Shown piece by piece: positions 55,138-64,000 of a stretch of 64,000 nt of DNA. The notes beneath the pieces are model-generated. The model searched no databases, was not told the DNA's origin, and worked only from the letters and a program-made list of their open reading frames with translations. Positions within the stretch are counted from its first letter, which is position 1, and each line of letters opens with the position of its first letter. Source of the DNA: Lucinisca nassula (lineage: Eukaryota; Mollusca; Bivalvia; Lucinida; Lucinidae); the NCBI GenBank assembly GCA_963580285.1, contig OY757026.1, forward strand, positions 83,674,651-83,738,650, in the 5' to 3' direction. The position numbers and the translations under genes were made by a program.

Positions 55138-55373
55138 GGGCCCCGTCAAGCGATTTTGGTACTTATCGCCTATGCGAGCAGCGAAGGTTCAGGCGAGCCT
55201 GCGCGTCCGCGCAGTCTCGCCAGAACCTTCGCTGCTCGCTCATACAAGCAGTGAATCAAGAGGAACCTTCAGACAGAAAGCCATATCCCTGGCCCCTCTG
55301 AATGGCTGGGCATGCGCAGTTAAAATTTGTCATGACGGAATGCTCGAAGACCCAAATTCGCTTGGCGGGGCTC
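55138..55373 (-). mobile_element. M236 MITE with ACCT target duplication
   Basis: 236 bp, GGGCCCCGTCAAGCG to CGCTTGGCGGGGCTC, flanked by ACCT at 55134-55137 and 55374-55377. Inverted relative to the other two copies and very similar to them. Confidence 0.95.
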
Positions 55374-55529
55374 ACCTAATCAATGATATTGTTTAATGGC
55401 AGATTTCTTTATAAACAGACACACCCATGAAGTTGTCTTTAATCCCTTTAATTTTGACTGACCAGCTAATGAGTAAGCCTAAAAGAACTGACACTTTCTT
55501 GTACCGCCATTTCAGACGTACAGGTCATT

Positions 55530-55995
55530 CTATTAAAGATCTCAGATTCTATGACGGCTCCAACGTAAAGGCTTATTGAAAATTAGAGAGATAATGTTGG
55601 TTGGTGCTTGATGCTCTGTCTCTGGTCGGGCTCATCGGAGTCTAACTGTTGGTTTTCTTTTGCTCCAGCATTTCAGTGGTTCTTGCTGTCGAGTCCTCAC
55701 CGTTGTCTCATCTCTGTGGTTCCAAGGCGGCTCTTCTGCGGCGATTTATTTATGTTGTTGTTTGTTACTTACTGTGTGTATCACTTGTGTCTTTTAATTT
55801 TGGATGGCCATATGGCCATTTTGTGGGAAAGTAACTGTCCTTATGGCCTTCCTTTGTTTAGGTTTCCATTATGGTCTGGTCGCTTAATGTTTGTATTTCT
55901 TTCCCTTTGGTGTCTTTTATGGGTGGAGTTAGTTAATTGTATCAATTCCTGATCTTTGTTTTACTTCTACTTTCTATACAGCCAGTGGAAAAAAT
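55530..55995 (+). mobile_element. pLTR segment (3' end of an upstream Penelope-like copy)
   Basis: Starts with a trace of the C-terminal coding end (CTATGACGGCTCCAACGT), then CTCTGGTCGGGCTCATCGGA, TTGGATGGCCATATGGCC and CCTTTGGTGTCTTTTATGGG, ending in TTTACTTCTACTTTCTATAC. It directly precedes the reverse-transcriptase body, giving the tandem pLTR order known for Penelope-like elements. Confidence 0.75.
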
Positions 55996-56004
55996 TTAGT
56001 ATGA

Positions 56005-58325
56005 TGTAAATTCTACAGCTAGGTTTAAAATTATTAAACGGCATGAAATTGAATTAAAATGGATTAAATTATTACAGACACCTTTTCCATTGAGCTTTAA
56101 TGACAACATTTATCATGAGGGTAATATATCTAAAATGTCCGACTTTGATATTTTCTCGCTTCTGGACTGTCGAAAGAGTAAAACTAGATCGCATGGCACC
56201 AGAAAAAATGGTAATTATAAACGTAAATTACGTGCTTTTAAAAGAAACAATACCAGACTGAAGTGACTGTCCATAATATTATTGAATCATGGACGCCACT
56301 CAATGCTTGCTTTTCTAAGTTCATTACCCATTTCTGTATTACGGATTCTGGATACCGAGGCGAATAAATTCTACGATAGTTCTAATCAGTTATACGACGC
56401 TGCTCTTTTAACTAGAGGTTATACTCAGCATGCTCTTCGTCCTTTCATCGATTCTGAAATTAATCACAAACGTCATTACATCAAAATATCCTTCATTAAT
56501 AAGGGTTTGGATTTCATAGATTTACCTAGTATCTTCCGGGACAGTTCGGTTATTTCATCCATTCCCGCTTATTTGCAAACTACTGAAACGCCCATAATTT
56601 GCTATAAATACAATAAACCTGTTAGATCTATCATTTTTAATTTCAATAAACTTGTTTCTGATCTTGAAATTGACACTTATGATCACTTTTACATGTGATT
56701 GTAAAAATTCAGTGTACGTATTGTTATCCGGCTGCTGGTCATATTATTACTGGCAATTTAAAATATTATTCGTGATTCTAGGATACGCAATATAATAATA
56801 TCGATTTCCTTCTAAAATTGATTTCAATAAATGTAGAGATGAAATTGCTGCTGCCTTGAATGAATTTGGTAATCGTTGTGTAAACGAGAGTATGTTGAGC
56901 ATAAAGCTCTGATAGAATGGAAACTTAGCATTCTGAAATTAGTGAACAAACGCATTTCTTTTTATTCGCAAAATACGAACGTATTACCTCCTAAACCTAA
57001 GACGTCTTTACGTCATCTTAAACTAGGTATTCAAGAATTTCATAGGAAGTTTGTTTTGGTTCCAGCTGATAAGGCCGCTAACAATGTGGTCGTTGTTTGA
57101 CGGCTTCACTATGTTAACACTCTTCAGCAAGAACTTGGTGGTACTAAGGCCTATGAACTTCAGCCTTTAGCTGTAGAGATGGCTTTAGTTGATGACCACA
57201 TTTGTCATTCAGCAAACAAGTTTGCTGTCTGTTTTACAGAAGGCCAAGACAAGCGTCCTACGTTATATTGGTTGCCTAATCTTCATAAAAGACCATACAA
57301 AGCACGGCTTATTGCAAATGAACATGAAGTTAATAATTTGGAGAGTTCAGTGGTGGTACAAGAACTTCATGTTTGACTGCCATCAAAAAGCATGTGATAA
57401 AAAATTGCGAAAAAGTCTTCGGAAGATCAGGTAGAAATCTGTTTTGGTCTATAAAAAATTCTAATGAAGTTTTAAATAAATTGAAATACAGGCGGTTTCG
57501 TGCTTCAAGTCTGTCTACTTATGATTTATCTACCCTTTACACTATACTTCCTCATAATCTTATAAAAGAAAAACTGAATGATTTAATTGAATGGACATTT
57601 CATAGGGAAGGCTCCCTCTATCTTGCATGTAATGTAAGAAATGCTTTTTTCACTTCTGAAGAAGATAAAAAGTATACTTTATGGTCATGTCAGAAAGTAT
57701 GTGAAGCTCTCACCTTTCTACATGACACTATTTACATAAGATTTGGAACTAAGTTATTTAGACAAGTTGTGGGTACTTCCATGGGTACTAATTGCGCACC
57801 ACTCGTAGCTGATTTGTTTTTGTTTTGTTATGAGAGAGACTTCATGATGCCCTTTCTGCTGAAAACGAGTCTGAAATCTTTGAAGCTTTTAGCTCCACTT
57901 CTAGATACTTGGATGATTTATTAAATATTGATAATACCTGTTTCGATGGTTTGATCAGTCAAATTTACCCCCTAGAACTTCAGTTAAATAAAACAAATTC
58001 GTCTGATACCGAGGCCCCGTTTTTGGATTTACATTTATCTATTGTAGATTGGTTTGTTTCGTGCAAAATTTATGATAAACGCGATGATTTTGATTTTGAG
58101 ATTGTAAATATTTCTTTTTTGGATGGTGATGTTCCACATGCGCCATCCTATGGCGTTTATATTTCGCAATTAATACGATTTGCCAGAGTGTGTAATCATG
58201 TAACTGACTTCAGCACACGTAATAAATTGTTAACGGCTAAACTTCTTAATCAGGGTTATCGGTACCATAAACTACACAAAATAAAAGGAGTGGCAATGAT
58301 CAGAAATCGATATAATCAACCATAG
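56005..58325 (+). pseudogene. Reverse transcriptase of a probable Penelope-like retroelement, degraded
   Basis: Broken frames cover most of one long protein. In order: an N-terminal basic stretch (LDCRKSKTRSHGTRKNGNYK, from ~56160); SEINHKRHYIKISFINKG; a CDC motif at 56695 followed out of frame by PAAGHIITGNLK; FVLVPADKAANNVVVV; LYWLPNLHKRPYKARLIA; DLSTLYTILPHNLI with the first catalytic Asp position; VVGTSMGTNCAPLVADLFL; YLDD (57908-57919, the catalytic pair); FLDLHLSIVDWFV; and YGVYISQLIRFARVC. Breaks: a TGA near 57098, frameshifts near 56730, 57100, 57375 and 57855, and more. It ends abruptly after YRYHKL (~58280) by junction with an inverted pLTR. No endonuclease domain is seen. A Penelope-like assignment is inferred from RT motifs and pLTR layout; another RT clade is possible. 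Confidence 0.8.
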
Positions 58326-58380
58326 CTCCCATCAGAGACACCAAAGGGAAAGAAACACAAACATGCAACAACAGACCCAA

Positions 58381-58432
<52 letters not shown>

Positions 58433-58638
58433 CGTGTTTAACGACACGTCAACCCTCTCTGTGGGTCATAAGCGTCAAGCGGTTAATGGTTAAACGGCAT
58501 GAAGAATTATGAGGATATTAAAAGTAAAAAAAGTTAGTATGAAATGTATAAAAATCTGAAACAGTAAATAGACCCAATGGAAACACCAACAGCGGAAAGC
58601 CAAAAGGACAGTTACTTTCCCACAAAATGGCTGACCGT
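58322..58638 (-). mobile_element. Inverted pLTR segment, interrupted by a truncated LINE
   Basis: CATCAGAGACACCAAAGGGA and GGACAGTTACTTTCCCACAA are the reverse complement of the pLTR at 55.7 kb. Confidence 0.75.
58385..58569 (-). mobile_element. 5'-truncated non-LTR retroposon with (ATC)n tail and 12-bp target duplication
   Basis: On minus: ends GTTGACGTGTCGTTAAACAC followed by an (ATC)n tail (GATGAT run at 58383-58430 on plus). Flanked by AGACCCAATGGA at 58373-58384 and 58570-58581. The CGTTAAAC end is shared with SINE-1, suggesting the LINE that moves SINE-1. Confidence 0.8.
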
Positions 58639-58890
58639 TCAAAGGCGGTTCTTCTGTCGCGATTTATTTTTGTTATGGTTTGTCTTTAGTTGTTTGTGTC
58701 GCTTGTGTTATTTTATTTTGGATAGCCTATTGGCCATTTTGTGGGAAAGTAACTGTCCTTTTGGCTTTCCGCTGTTGGTGTTTCCATTAGGTCTGTTGAT
58801 GCATGTTTGTGTTTCTTTCCCTTTAGTGCCTCTGATGAGAGCTATGGGTTGATTGTATCGATTCCTGATCATTGCCTCTACTTCTATTTA
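58630..58890 (+). mobile_element. pLTR segment, plus orientation
   Basis: GACCGTTCAAAGGCGGTTCT to TTGCCTCTACTTCTATTTAA; forms an inverted pair with the preceding segment. Confidence 0.75.
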
Positions 58891-58964
58891 ACAAACTATT
58901 TATGCAATTATCTCTTGTAAATAAATGTATTATGATAGCTATCACGGATAAAATCCACCAATCT

Positions 58965-59100
58965 ACCGGACATCCCCCCCCACCATTTTTGTAAAGGCGG
59001 ACACAATTCCCCATCATTTGTTTAGGTGGACAAAATCCTCCCGGACAAAATCCCTTCCGGACAAAATCCCCCTGCTGTTTTGTACGAAATCCCTTCACCT
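58965..59100. repeat. Repeat with GGACAAAATCCC units
   Basis: CCGGACAAAATCCC-type units occur three to four times. The complement (GTCCGGGGGATTTTGTCC) occurs at 60650-60740. Confidence 0.65.
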
Positions 59101-59432
59101 CCACATGAACAATTATAACAGTGAATTTTAAAAATCAATCTGTATATACATCTTCAAACTGCATTTGGTGCCATGCTTCCATAGCTACATTGGTGCTCAT
59201 TGAGAAATTATTGTAACAAGCAGTTAGTACTGTACAAGTACAACAGGCGACAAAATACAGAGCAGAGAAATAATTCTGACAACGAATAAGAAAATTACAA
59301 AAAGAAACAAATATACATATTTTAGTCATGGTAAAAGATTAAAATCATTCAAATGACTTGATAATGCATGTTCAATTATACCAGGTCCTTAAATTAACGC
59401 TATAAAAACTTATAAAGACATATGTTAAAATT

Positions 59433-60076
59433 GAAGGGGTTAGTGCAAGAAGGTACCTAAGTCACATTTTCATTATTTTGAGAAAAAACCGAAAAACAAA
59501 GTATTTTGCGAAAATTTCATATTTTGTGTTTCTTATTTTACATAAATAGTTCTGTTGATATATTCTATGATATGAAATGGTGTAAAGATCGCATAAATAG
59601 TCCGAAGTATATTGCAGATATTCATTAATTTCAATAATGTGTTTATGCAAGAAGGGGCCCAAGTCCATGGTTGTTTATGCAAGAAGGGGCCTAAGTCCAT
59701 TGTTTAAAGGACATAGTTTTCTCTATTTAGAGCAGAAACCTATTACATTTTATTGAATATGTATATTTTATCTTTTGTAGACTCTTTATAAGTTTCTTAA
59801 AACAAAGAGCTGAAACAAATGAACAACACATACACCGATAACTCGAAGTTGTTTGTGGTAAAAATGGACTTAGGCCCCTTCTTGCACCAAAGATACGACC
59901 TTGGACTTAGGACCCTTCCAAAGATTCAATGTAACTGTCATTTTAATGCCAATAAAGAAATAAAGCATATCAAACTATATATCATATTGTAGGTCTTGGT
60001 ATGATATATCTGAAAATAACAATATCTCAGATTTTTCCAAAAATGGACTTAGGTACCTTCTTGCACTAACCCCTTC
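59433..60076. mobile_element. 644-bp inverted-terminal element with internal copies of its end motif
   Basis: GAAGGGGTTAGTGCAAGAAG and its complement CTTCTTGCACTAACCCCTTC are the ends, extended by GTACCTAAGTC/GACTTAGGTAC. AATT flanks both sides. Variants of GCAAGAAGGGGCCTAAGTCC recur inside at about 59645, 59683 and 59870-59930. No transposase, and I do not know the family. Confidence 0.85.
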
Positions 60077-60198
60077 AATTGTCACAGTAATCAAGCACAC
60101 TTTCCAAATACGGTAATTTATAAATTTTATATTGAAATTGTCTTAAATTACTTTATTTAGCAATTAAGACTTAGTCAGGACTTCAGTGATAGCTATTG

Positions 60199-60543
60199 CA
60201 GTCGAACTTCAATGGCTCGAACACCTTTGGACCTCAAAAATCTGTTCGAGACAGGGGTAGTTCGAGCCACTGAGGTTACTGTCAGGAGCCATAACGAGAT
60301 ACTTTTTGACATCTTTTCGGTGTTCTATAATGAATATGTATGCTGTGTGTACTCATTAGAATCGCCTCATCGAGGCGATTCTAACAAGCTCACACAGCAT
60401 ACAGTTGCAAGATAAAAGGCTAAAATCTCCTTAATTATACCCCACCATTTCTTATGTAGAGGATTTCGCTAGGGGCTCAAGCATGGGTTCGACACATCTA
60501 TGGTAAACGAGTCATCGGTGTTCGAGCCATCGAAGTTCTACTG
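60199..60543 (-). mobile_element. PogoM MITE, full length (345 bp)
   Basis: CAGTCGAACTTCAATGGCTC to CCATCGAAGTTCTACTG. TA is kept only on the right. Core at about 60345-60400. Confidence 0.9.
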
Positions 60544-60559
60544 TATCTATTCCAATCCA

Positions 60560-60745
60560 TTTTGGTGTGCGAGTGTGTGTGCGTGTGTGTGTGGAGGGGG
60601 GGGGGGGAGCTTGTCCGACCTGACATACAGCCATGGGGATTATGTCTGGTGTTGTCCGGGGGATTTTGTCCACCCTTAGAAAAAGAGGGGTTATGTTACG
60701 GGGAGATTTTTTGGGGGGATTATATCCGGCTACCTTACGATATAT
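60560..60745. repeat. GT/G microsatellite and GGGGATTTTGTCC repeat
   Basis: GTGTGTGCGTGTGTGTGTGG with a G-run at 60597-60607, then GTTGTCCGGGGGATTTTGTC, the inverse of 58965-59100. Confidence 0.65.
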
Positions 60746-60980
60746 CGTTACAGATAAGACCTTTGACAAGACCTATCACCAATGGTTAGAACTAGTTGAC
60801 GAAACGCTTTTTTGCGGGCCGTGCACCTTAGGGTAAGTTGATGTTGATAATAGGCAAAATGATTTTATTCAAGAGTTGCATGCTCTTGATTCTTGAGACA
60901 AAACCTTACTATTCAGTGCTTTTTTCAGCTATGTCTAGTACTACTACAACAATAACAACAACAACAACGAAATACTACTA

Positions 60981-61279
60981 AGCCCACGCCCATCGGGGCT
61001 TTAAGAAATAGATGGGGTGCATGATGCTTCGACGCAGAGCTGAATCCGACCACACACGAGTACTGGTAAACCGCTTAGAGGATCTAAGCTCGACCGGTCA
61101 AAGCAGTGTGAGTCCATGCATATATACCAATTTGGTTTCATTTCGGCGGCAGGGCTTGAGATGTCATTTCATCACGATGTCGGGTAAAAGTCCCACAAAA
61201 TTGAGAGAAACGTCTCCAAAATGACATATATAGTGTTGACGGGGACGTTAATCATCAAATCAAACAAACAAAACAGCAA
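60981..61279 (+). mobile_element. SINE-1
   Basis: AAGCCCACGCCCATCGGGGC to GACGTTAATCATCAAATC plus an A-rich tail, joining a trinucleotide repeat. Confidence 0.85.
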
Positions 61280-61280
61280 T

Positions 61281-61341
<61 letters not shown>

Positions 61342-61342
61342 G

Positions 61343-61377
<35 letters not shown>
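61280..61377. repeat. (ACT)n microsatellite
   Basis: About 33 ACT units with one GCT interruption at 61341. The poly-Tyr frame across it is an artefact. Confidence 0.95.
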
Positions 61378-61378
<1 letters not shown>

Positions 61379-61904
61379 GTTTTACTCCACAGTACTACTA
61401 CAAATCCTACTGCTCAAATTAACAATTACAGAGGTTATGTACTACTCGTTCATTAAAAGTGACATCTTAATATTTATGAAAACTTAACAACTTTTCAGGG
61501 TCATATCGCGGACAAAACTGAAGCTGTAATCAGAAAATGTCTTTGACAGAGCCTGATGTAGATTAGCTCTAATTGGTTTCATTTGCATGTGACAGTGTGT
61601 ATATTGGCTGATAGAGCGGCTTTGTTTGAACAATTGGACATGAGACTGAGCTTTATGCAAAGAATAAATTAATTAACGTCATCGCCTAGTACGTCGGCTT
61701 TCGTAAACTTCTCGTGAATTTTCGGAATCACGTGAATCGCGACCCATTTACCGACCTCTATGTATTGAATTACAATATCGCATTCTTCGGGAGACGGCGA
61801 AACTCGTACATGCATTCATTCGGGTATGAAATTATGTTAATAGAGTTCAGCAGTCTCAGGTCAATTTGTTCGAACTATATTGCTTCATTTCAGTTAAATC
61901 TACA

Positions 61905-62275
61905 TAGAGGATCTTACATGAGTGTTCATGTATAATTGAAGTTGAGGGAAAGGGATAAAATGCGAGGCTTTGCCGAGCATTTTATCCCTTTTCTTCAACG
62001 AGTTTAATAAATTCAATAATACATGAGCACGAATGCAAGATTCTATTTATCATATGACATTTTAAACGCACTTTATTCACGATTGTTTAACAAAAAAGTC
62101 AATATTCCACTATTAGTAAACGCAACGTCATTAAGGACGTCGTAAATGTACATGTAACGTTACGGGAGGTATCTAGCTTATTTGCATATTAAATCCACTA
62201 GTGGATTATCGAATTTATTACATTGTGTTATTACACTCTCAGACGGGACGTCATATGATAAATGTTTTTTCATTA
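61905..62275 (+). mobile_element. MITE with GGGATAAAATGC hairpin core
   Basis: Hairpin GGGATAAAATGCGAGGCTTT / GCCGAGCATTTTATCCC, then GAGCACGAATGCAAGATTCT, GACGTCATTAAGGACGTC-like arms and CCACTAGTGG. Copy of 43740-44115. Confidence 0.8.
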
Positions 62276-62277
62276 CA

Positions 62278-62475
62278 TTAACAAGTCCGTGAAATGAACA
62301 CCCCTGTAAACCAATGTCATGACGTTGCGTCGACGTTAATGCGGCGTTGCATAACGTCACTTGTCCAGTGGGTTCTTTCTTCTGCCAAACCCAGATTATG
62401 GGTACCCTTTAGCATCGTCACTTTAAGTGGTTCTTACGAGCACCAACAATCTATGTTATAAGCATAATTACAATT
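62278..62475 (+). mobile_element. PalB (B2), decayed
   Basis: AACAAGTCCGTGAAATGAAC, then an unrelated CG-rich insert, then a broken palindrome (GGGTACCCTTTAGCATCG). Confidence 0.6.
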
Positions 62476-62597
62476 TTCATTATAAAAAATATCTGAAAGC
62501 ACTGTGTCCTAGGGGTATGTTTTCCTTACGGCTGTTAAGTAATTTACAAGACTGCGCAAACCCTTCTTACCCGGAAATCCATAAAAGGGACGTATGA

Positions 62598-62652
62598 AAA
62601 CAGCGCAGACCCAGATCATAATGCGGTGGGTCATCAGGGTGTGCACTGTTGA
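62598..62652. repeat. HP65 hairpin, decayed
   Basis: GCGCAGACCCAGATCATAAT / GGGTCATCAGGGTGTGCACT. Confidence 0.55.
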
Positions 62653-62746
62653 CTAACAGAATTTGCCATAAAAATAAAATCGAAAAATTGACCCGTCACC
62701 CATCAACCCATTCACTAATAGAGACCCCTAAACGGGTACCTTGGCA

Positions 62747-62809
62747 AAACAGTGTAGGCCCAGATCATACGCCGTAGAACGCGACGTCTGATCGGGCTCT
62801 CACTGTTTT
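62747..62809. repeat. HP65 hairpin
   Basis: AAACAGTGTAGGCCCAGATC and GATCGGGCTCTCACTGTTTT around ACGCCGTAGAACGCGACGT. Confidence 0.7.
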
Positions 62810-62869
62810 CAAAAAGTTAAGCCATTTCCCAAATAAATTTTGAAGAGAACACAACTTGACTCCCCTAAA

Positions 62870-64000
62870 TTTTGTTGTTGTTGTTTTCCAGTTTCCCCGT
62901 GTCGCGGGTCGTCAGCTGGTGGGGTCCCAGGGAACGAATCTATGCTGGCACTACACCGTAGCCGTTCGGTGGTACCCCCATTCCCCGTTGCCGGTGAACA
63001 GGGAGACCATCGCTCGGCTCCAGCCCCGTCCGTCCATGTTTGTCGTCTCACGTCTCAGGTGTCTCTGAGCCCACGGGCATCCCCTTGCCATGTAGCCAAT
63101 CGCCGAGCTCCGTCCTGAGAGGTTTGTGAAACGGTGCCGTGACCTTTCCAGGTCTCGGTGGGGCTTATATTTTGTCTTCCCGTTTGCTTCAGGAGTGCAT
63201 GTGTCCTGTCGCTAAAGGGCATCTTTAAATGTAGGAGTTTCTGGGCTAGGCGTGCTTCATATTTCAAGGGCTGTGGATATGTTGCACAGTTCCAATGTGA
63301 GCCTTTGTTTTTGTGCAACATAGTTTAGTTGTAGTAATTTGGAACTCCATTCTAAAGGTTTGGCTACGTGATTGCACTGCGTTTAAGTTATAGCAGTGCT
63401 GTGCCTTGGGTTTTTGCGGTTTGCCGCAAAGGGGTGTGGGTTGTTTTGTGTAACAGGGTAGGTTCCGAGTTTGACCTTATCATAAAGGGGATCGTTTAGC
63501 AGTTAATTATGTTTGAAAGTTTCATTGCAATTTGGAAGACGTTTCTAAAGATTGCTATACACGTTTCCATGCTACGTGTTATGCACCTTATATCCAATCA
63601 GGGGATTCGAGACAAAGTTTTTAGCCATTTTGTGGTGCTTATTTGCACAACAAAATTGTAGAGTCCATCCATTTCTTTCTTCTAGCTTGTAGCTTCAGCC
63701 GCATCTACACCCTCACGCCAGCACCATGTCTATGGATGTCGTCTACGCTTTTTGTATCAATTTTGATATTGGTATTTTTTTTTTATTATTTTTTTGTTTG
63801 ATTTTTGCATATTTTTGTAACGTATGTACATTTTTACATTATTTGGTCTGTGCCCCCAGCTTATTGAGTATATATGTGGGCGGATGTGCTCGCCCCGCCA
63901 CGGACCTGTCATGTTTGTTTTTCTTGTGCTTTAAAGATGGTGTTGTCCGTTTTGGGGCAAGCCCACCCGCTCTCTATTGCTGGGTAGGACAGTTTTTGTA
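62870..64000. other. GC-richer block and flank, unassigned, runs off the right edge
   Basis: 62885-63130 is GC-rich with overlapping frames of 70-92 codons on both strands, none with recognisable motifs. 63400-64000 is T/G-rich and contains GGTCTGTGCCCCCAGC and GGGGCAAGCCCACCCGC. The texture (no long frame, GC-rich leader, T-rich continuation) suggests an untranslated or LTR region of a retroelement whose body lies to the right. This is a guess. Confidence 0.3.

Noticed and set aside
55608..55952. 114-codon membrane-like frame as a gene
   Set aside because: It is the pLTR segment, repeated at 20.1, 33.2 and 58.7 kb without a conserved frame.
61221..61487. Tyrosine-rich 88-codon protein
   Set aside because: Translation of an (ACT)n microsatellite.

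Overview
This is animal nuclear DNA, most likely from a bivalve mollusc. It is visibly AT-rich and almost free of host genes. It is crowded with tRNA-headed SINEs, palindromic MITEs, degraded mariner and reverse-transcriptase genes, and long tandem arrays ending in ACGG-type microsatellites, an architecture known from bivalve 'pearl'/Helentron-associated elements. Nothing suggests bacterial, viral or organellar DNA. The only convincing host gene is the N-terminal 255 codons of a rhodopsin-class GPCR on the minus strand, running off the left edge (1-765).

The rest is layered mobile DNA. Names used here are local labels. PalB: ~280-bp palindromic MITEs with CAT(C/T)ACG ends. PogoM: ~346-bp MITEs with pogo/Tigger-like CAGT ends and TA duplications. 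FoldA: 681-bp foldback element. M236: exactly 236-bp MITE. HP65: ~65-bp hairpin. SINE-1: abundant ~290-bp retroposon with an unrecognised head. SINE-2 to SINE-6: tRNA-headed SINEs. pLTR: terminal segment of a Penelope-like retroelement.

Layout: 1-0.8 kb GPCR; 1.9-12.5 kb mixed MITEs and SINEs plus a short satellite array (5.9-6.6); 12.8-14.7 kb a 1.8-kb imperfect palindrome of ACGA-rich degenerate repeats; 14.8-18.7 kb MITEs and a dead mariner; 19.1-20.7 kb a three-deep nest of elements; 20.7-24.9 kb a 4.17-kb element with 1.09-kb inverted arms; 27.3-30.3 kb a tandem array with an alternating ~314/~467-bp higher-order repeat; 31-38 kb SINEs, FoldA and a second dead mariner split by two SINEs; 38.9-42.5 kb two adjoining tandem arrays; 44.5-45.9 kb the same satellite as at 5.9 kb in the other orientation; 47-50.9 kb PalB/PogoM nests and SINE-1; 51-54.9 kb arrays interrupted by two piggyBac-like TTAA elements; 55.1-58.9 kb a degraded Penelope-like retroelement with tandem and inverted pLTRs; 59-64 kb MITEs, simple repeats and an unassigned GC-richer block.

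The most interesting theme is that hairpin cores of the MITEs behave as modules. PalB and PogoM have unrelated ends but the same ~50-bp central palindrome, with family-specific base changes matched on both arms. FoldA copies carry different cores between the same arms, and an M236 relative keeps its flanks while both hairpin arms have changed together.
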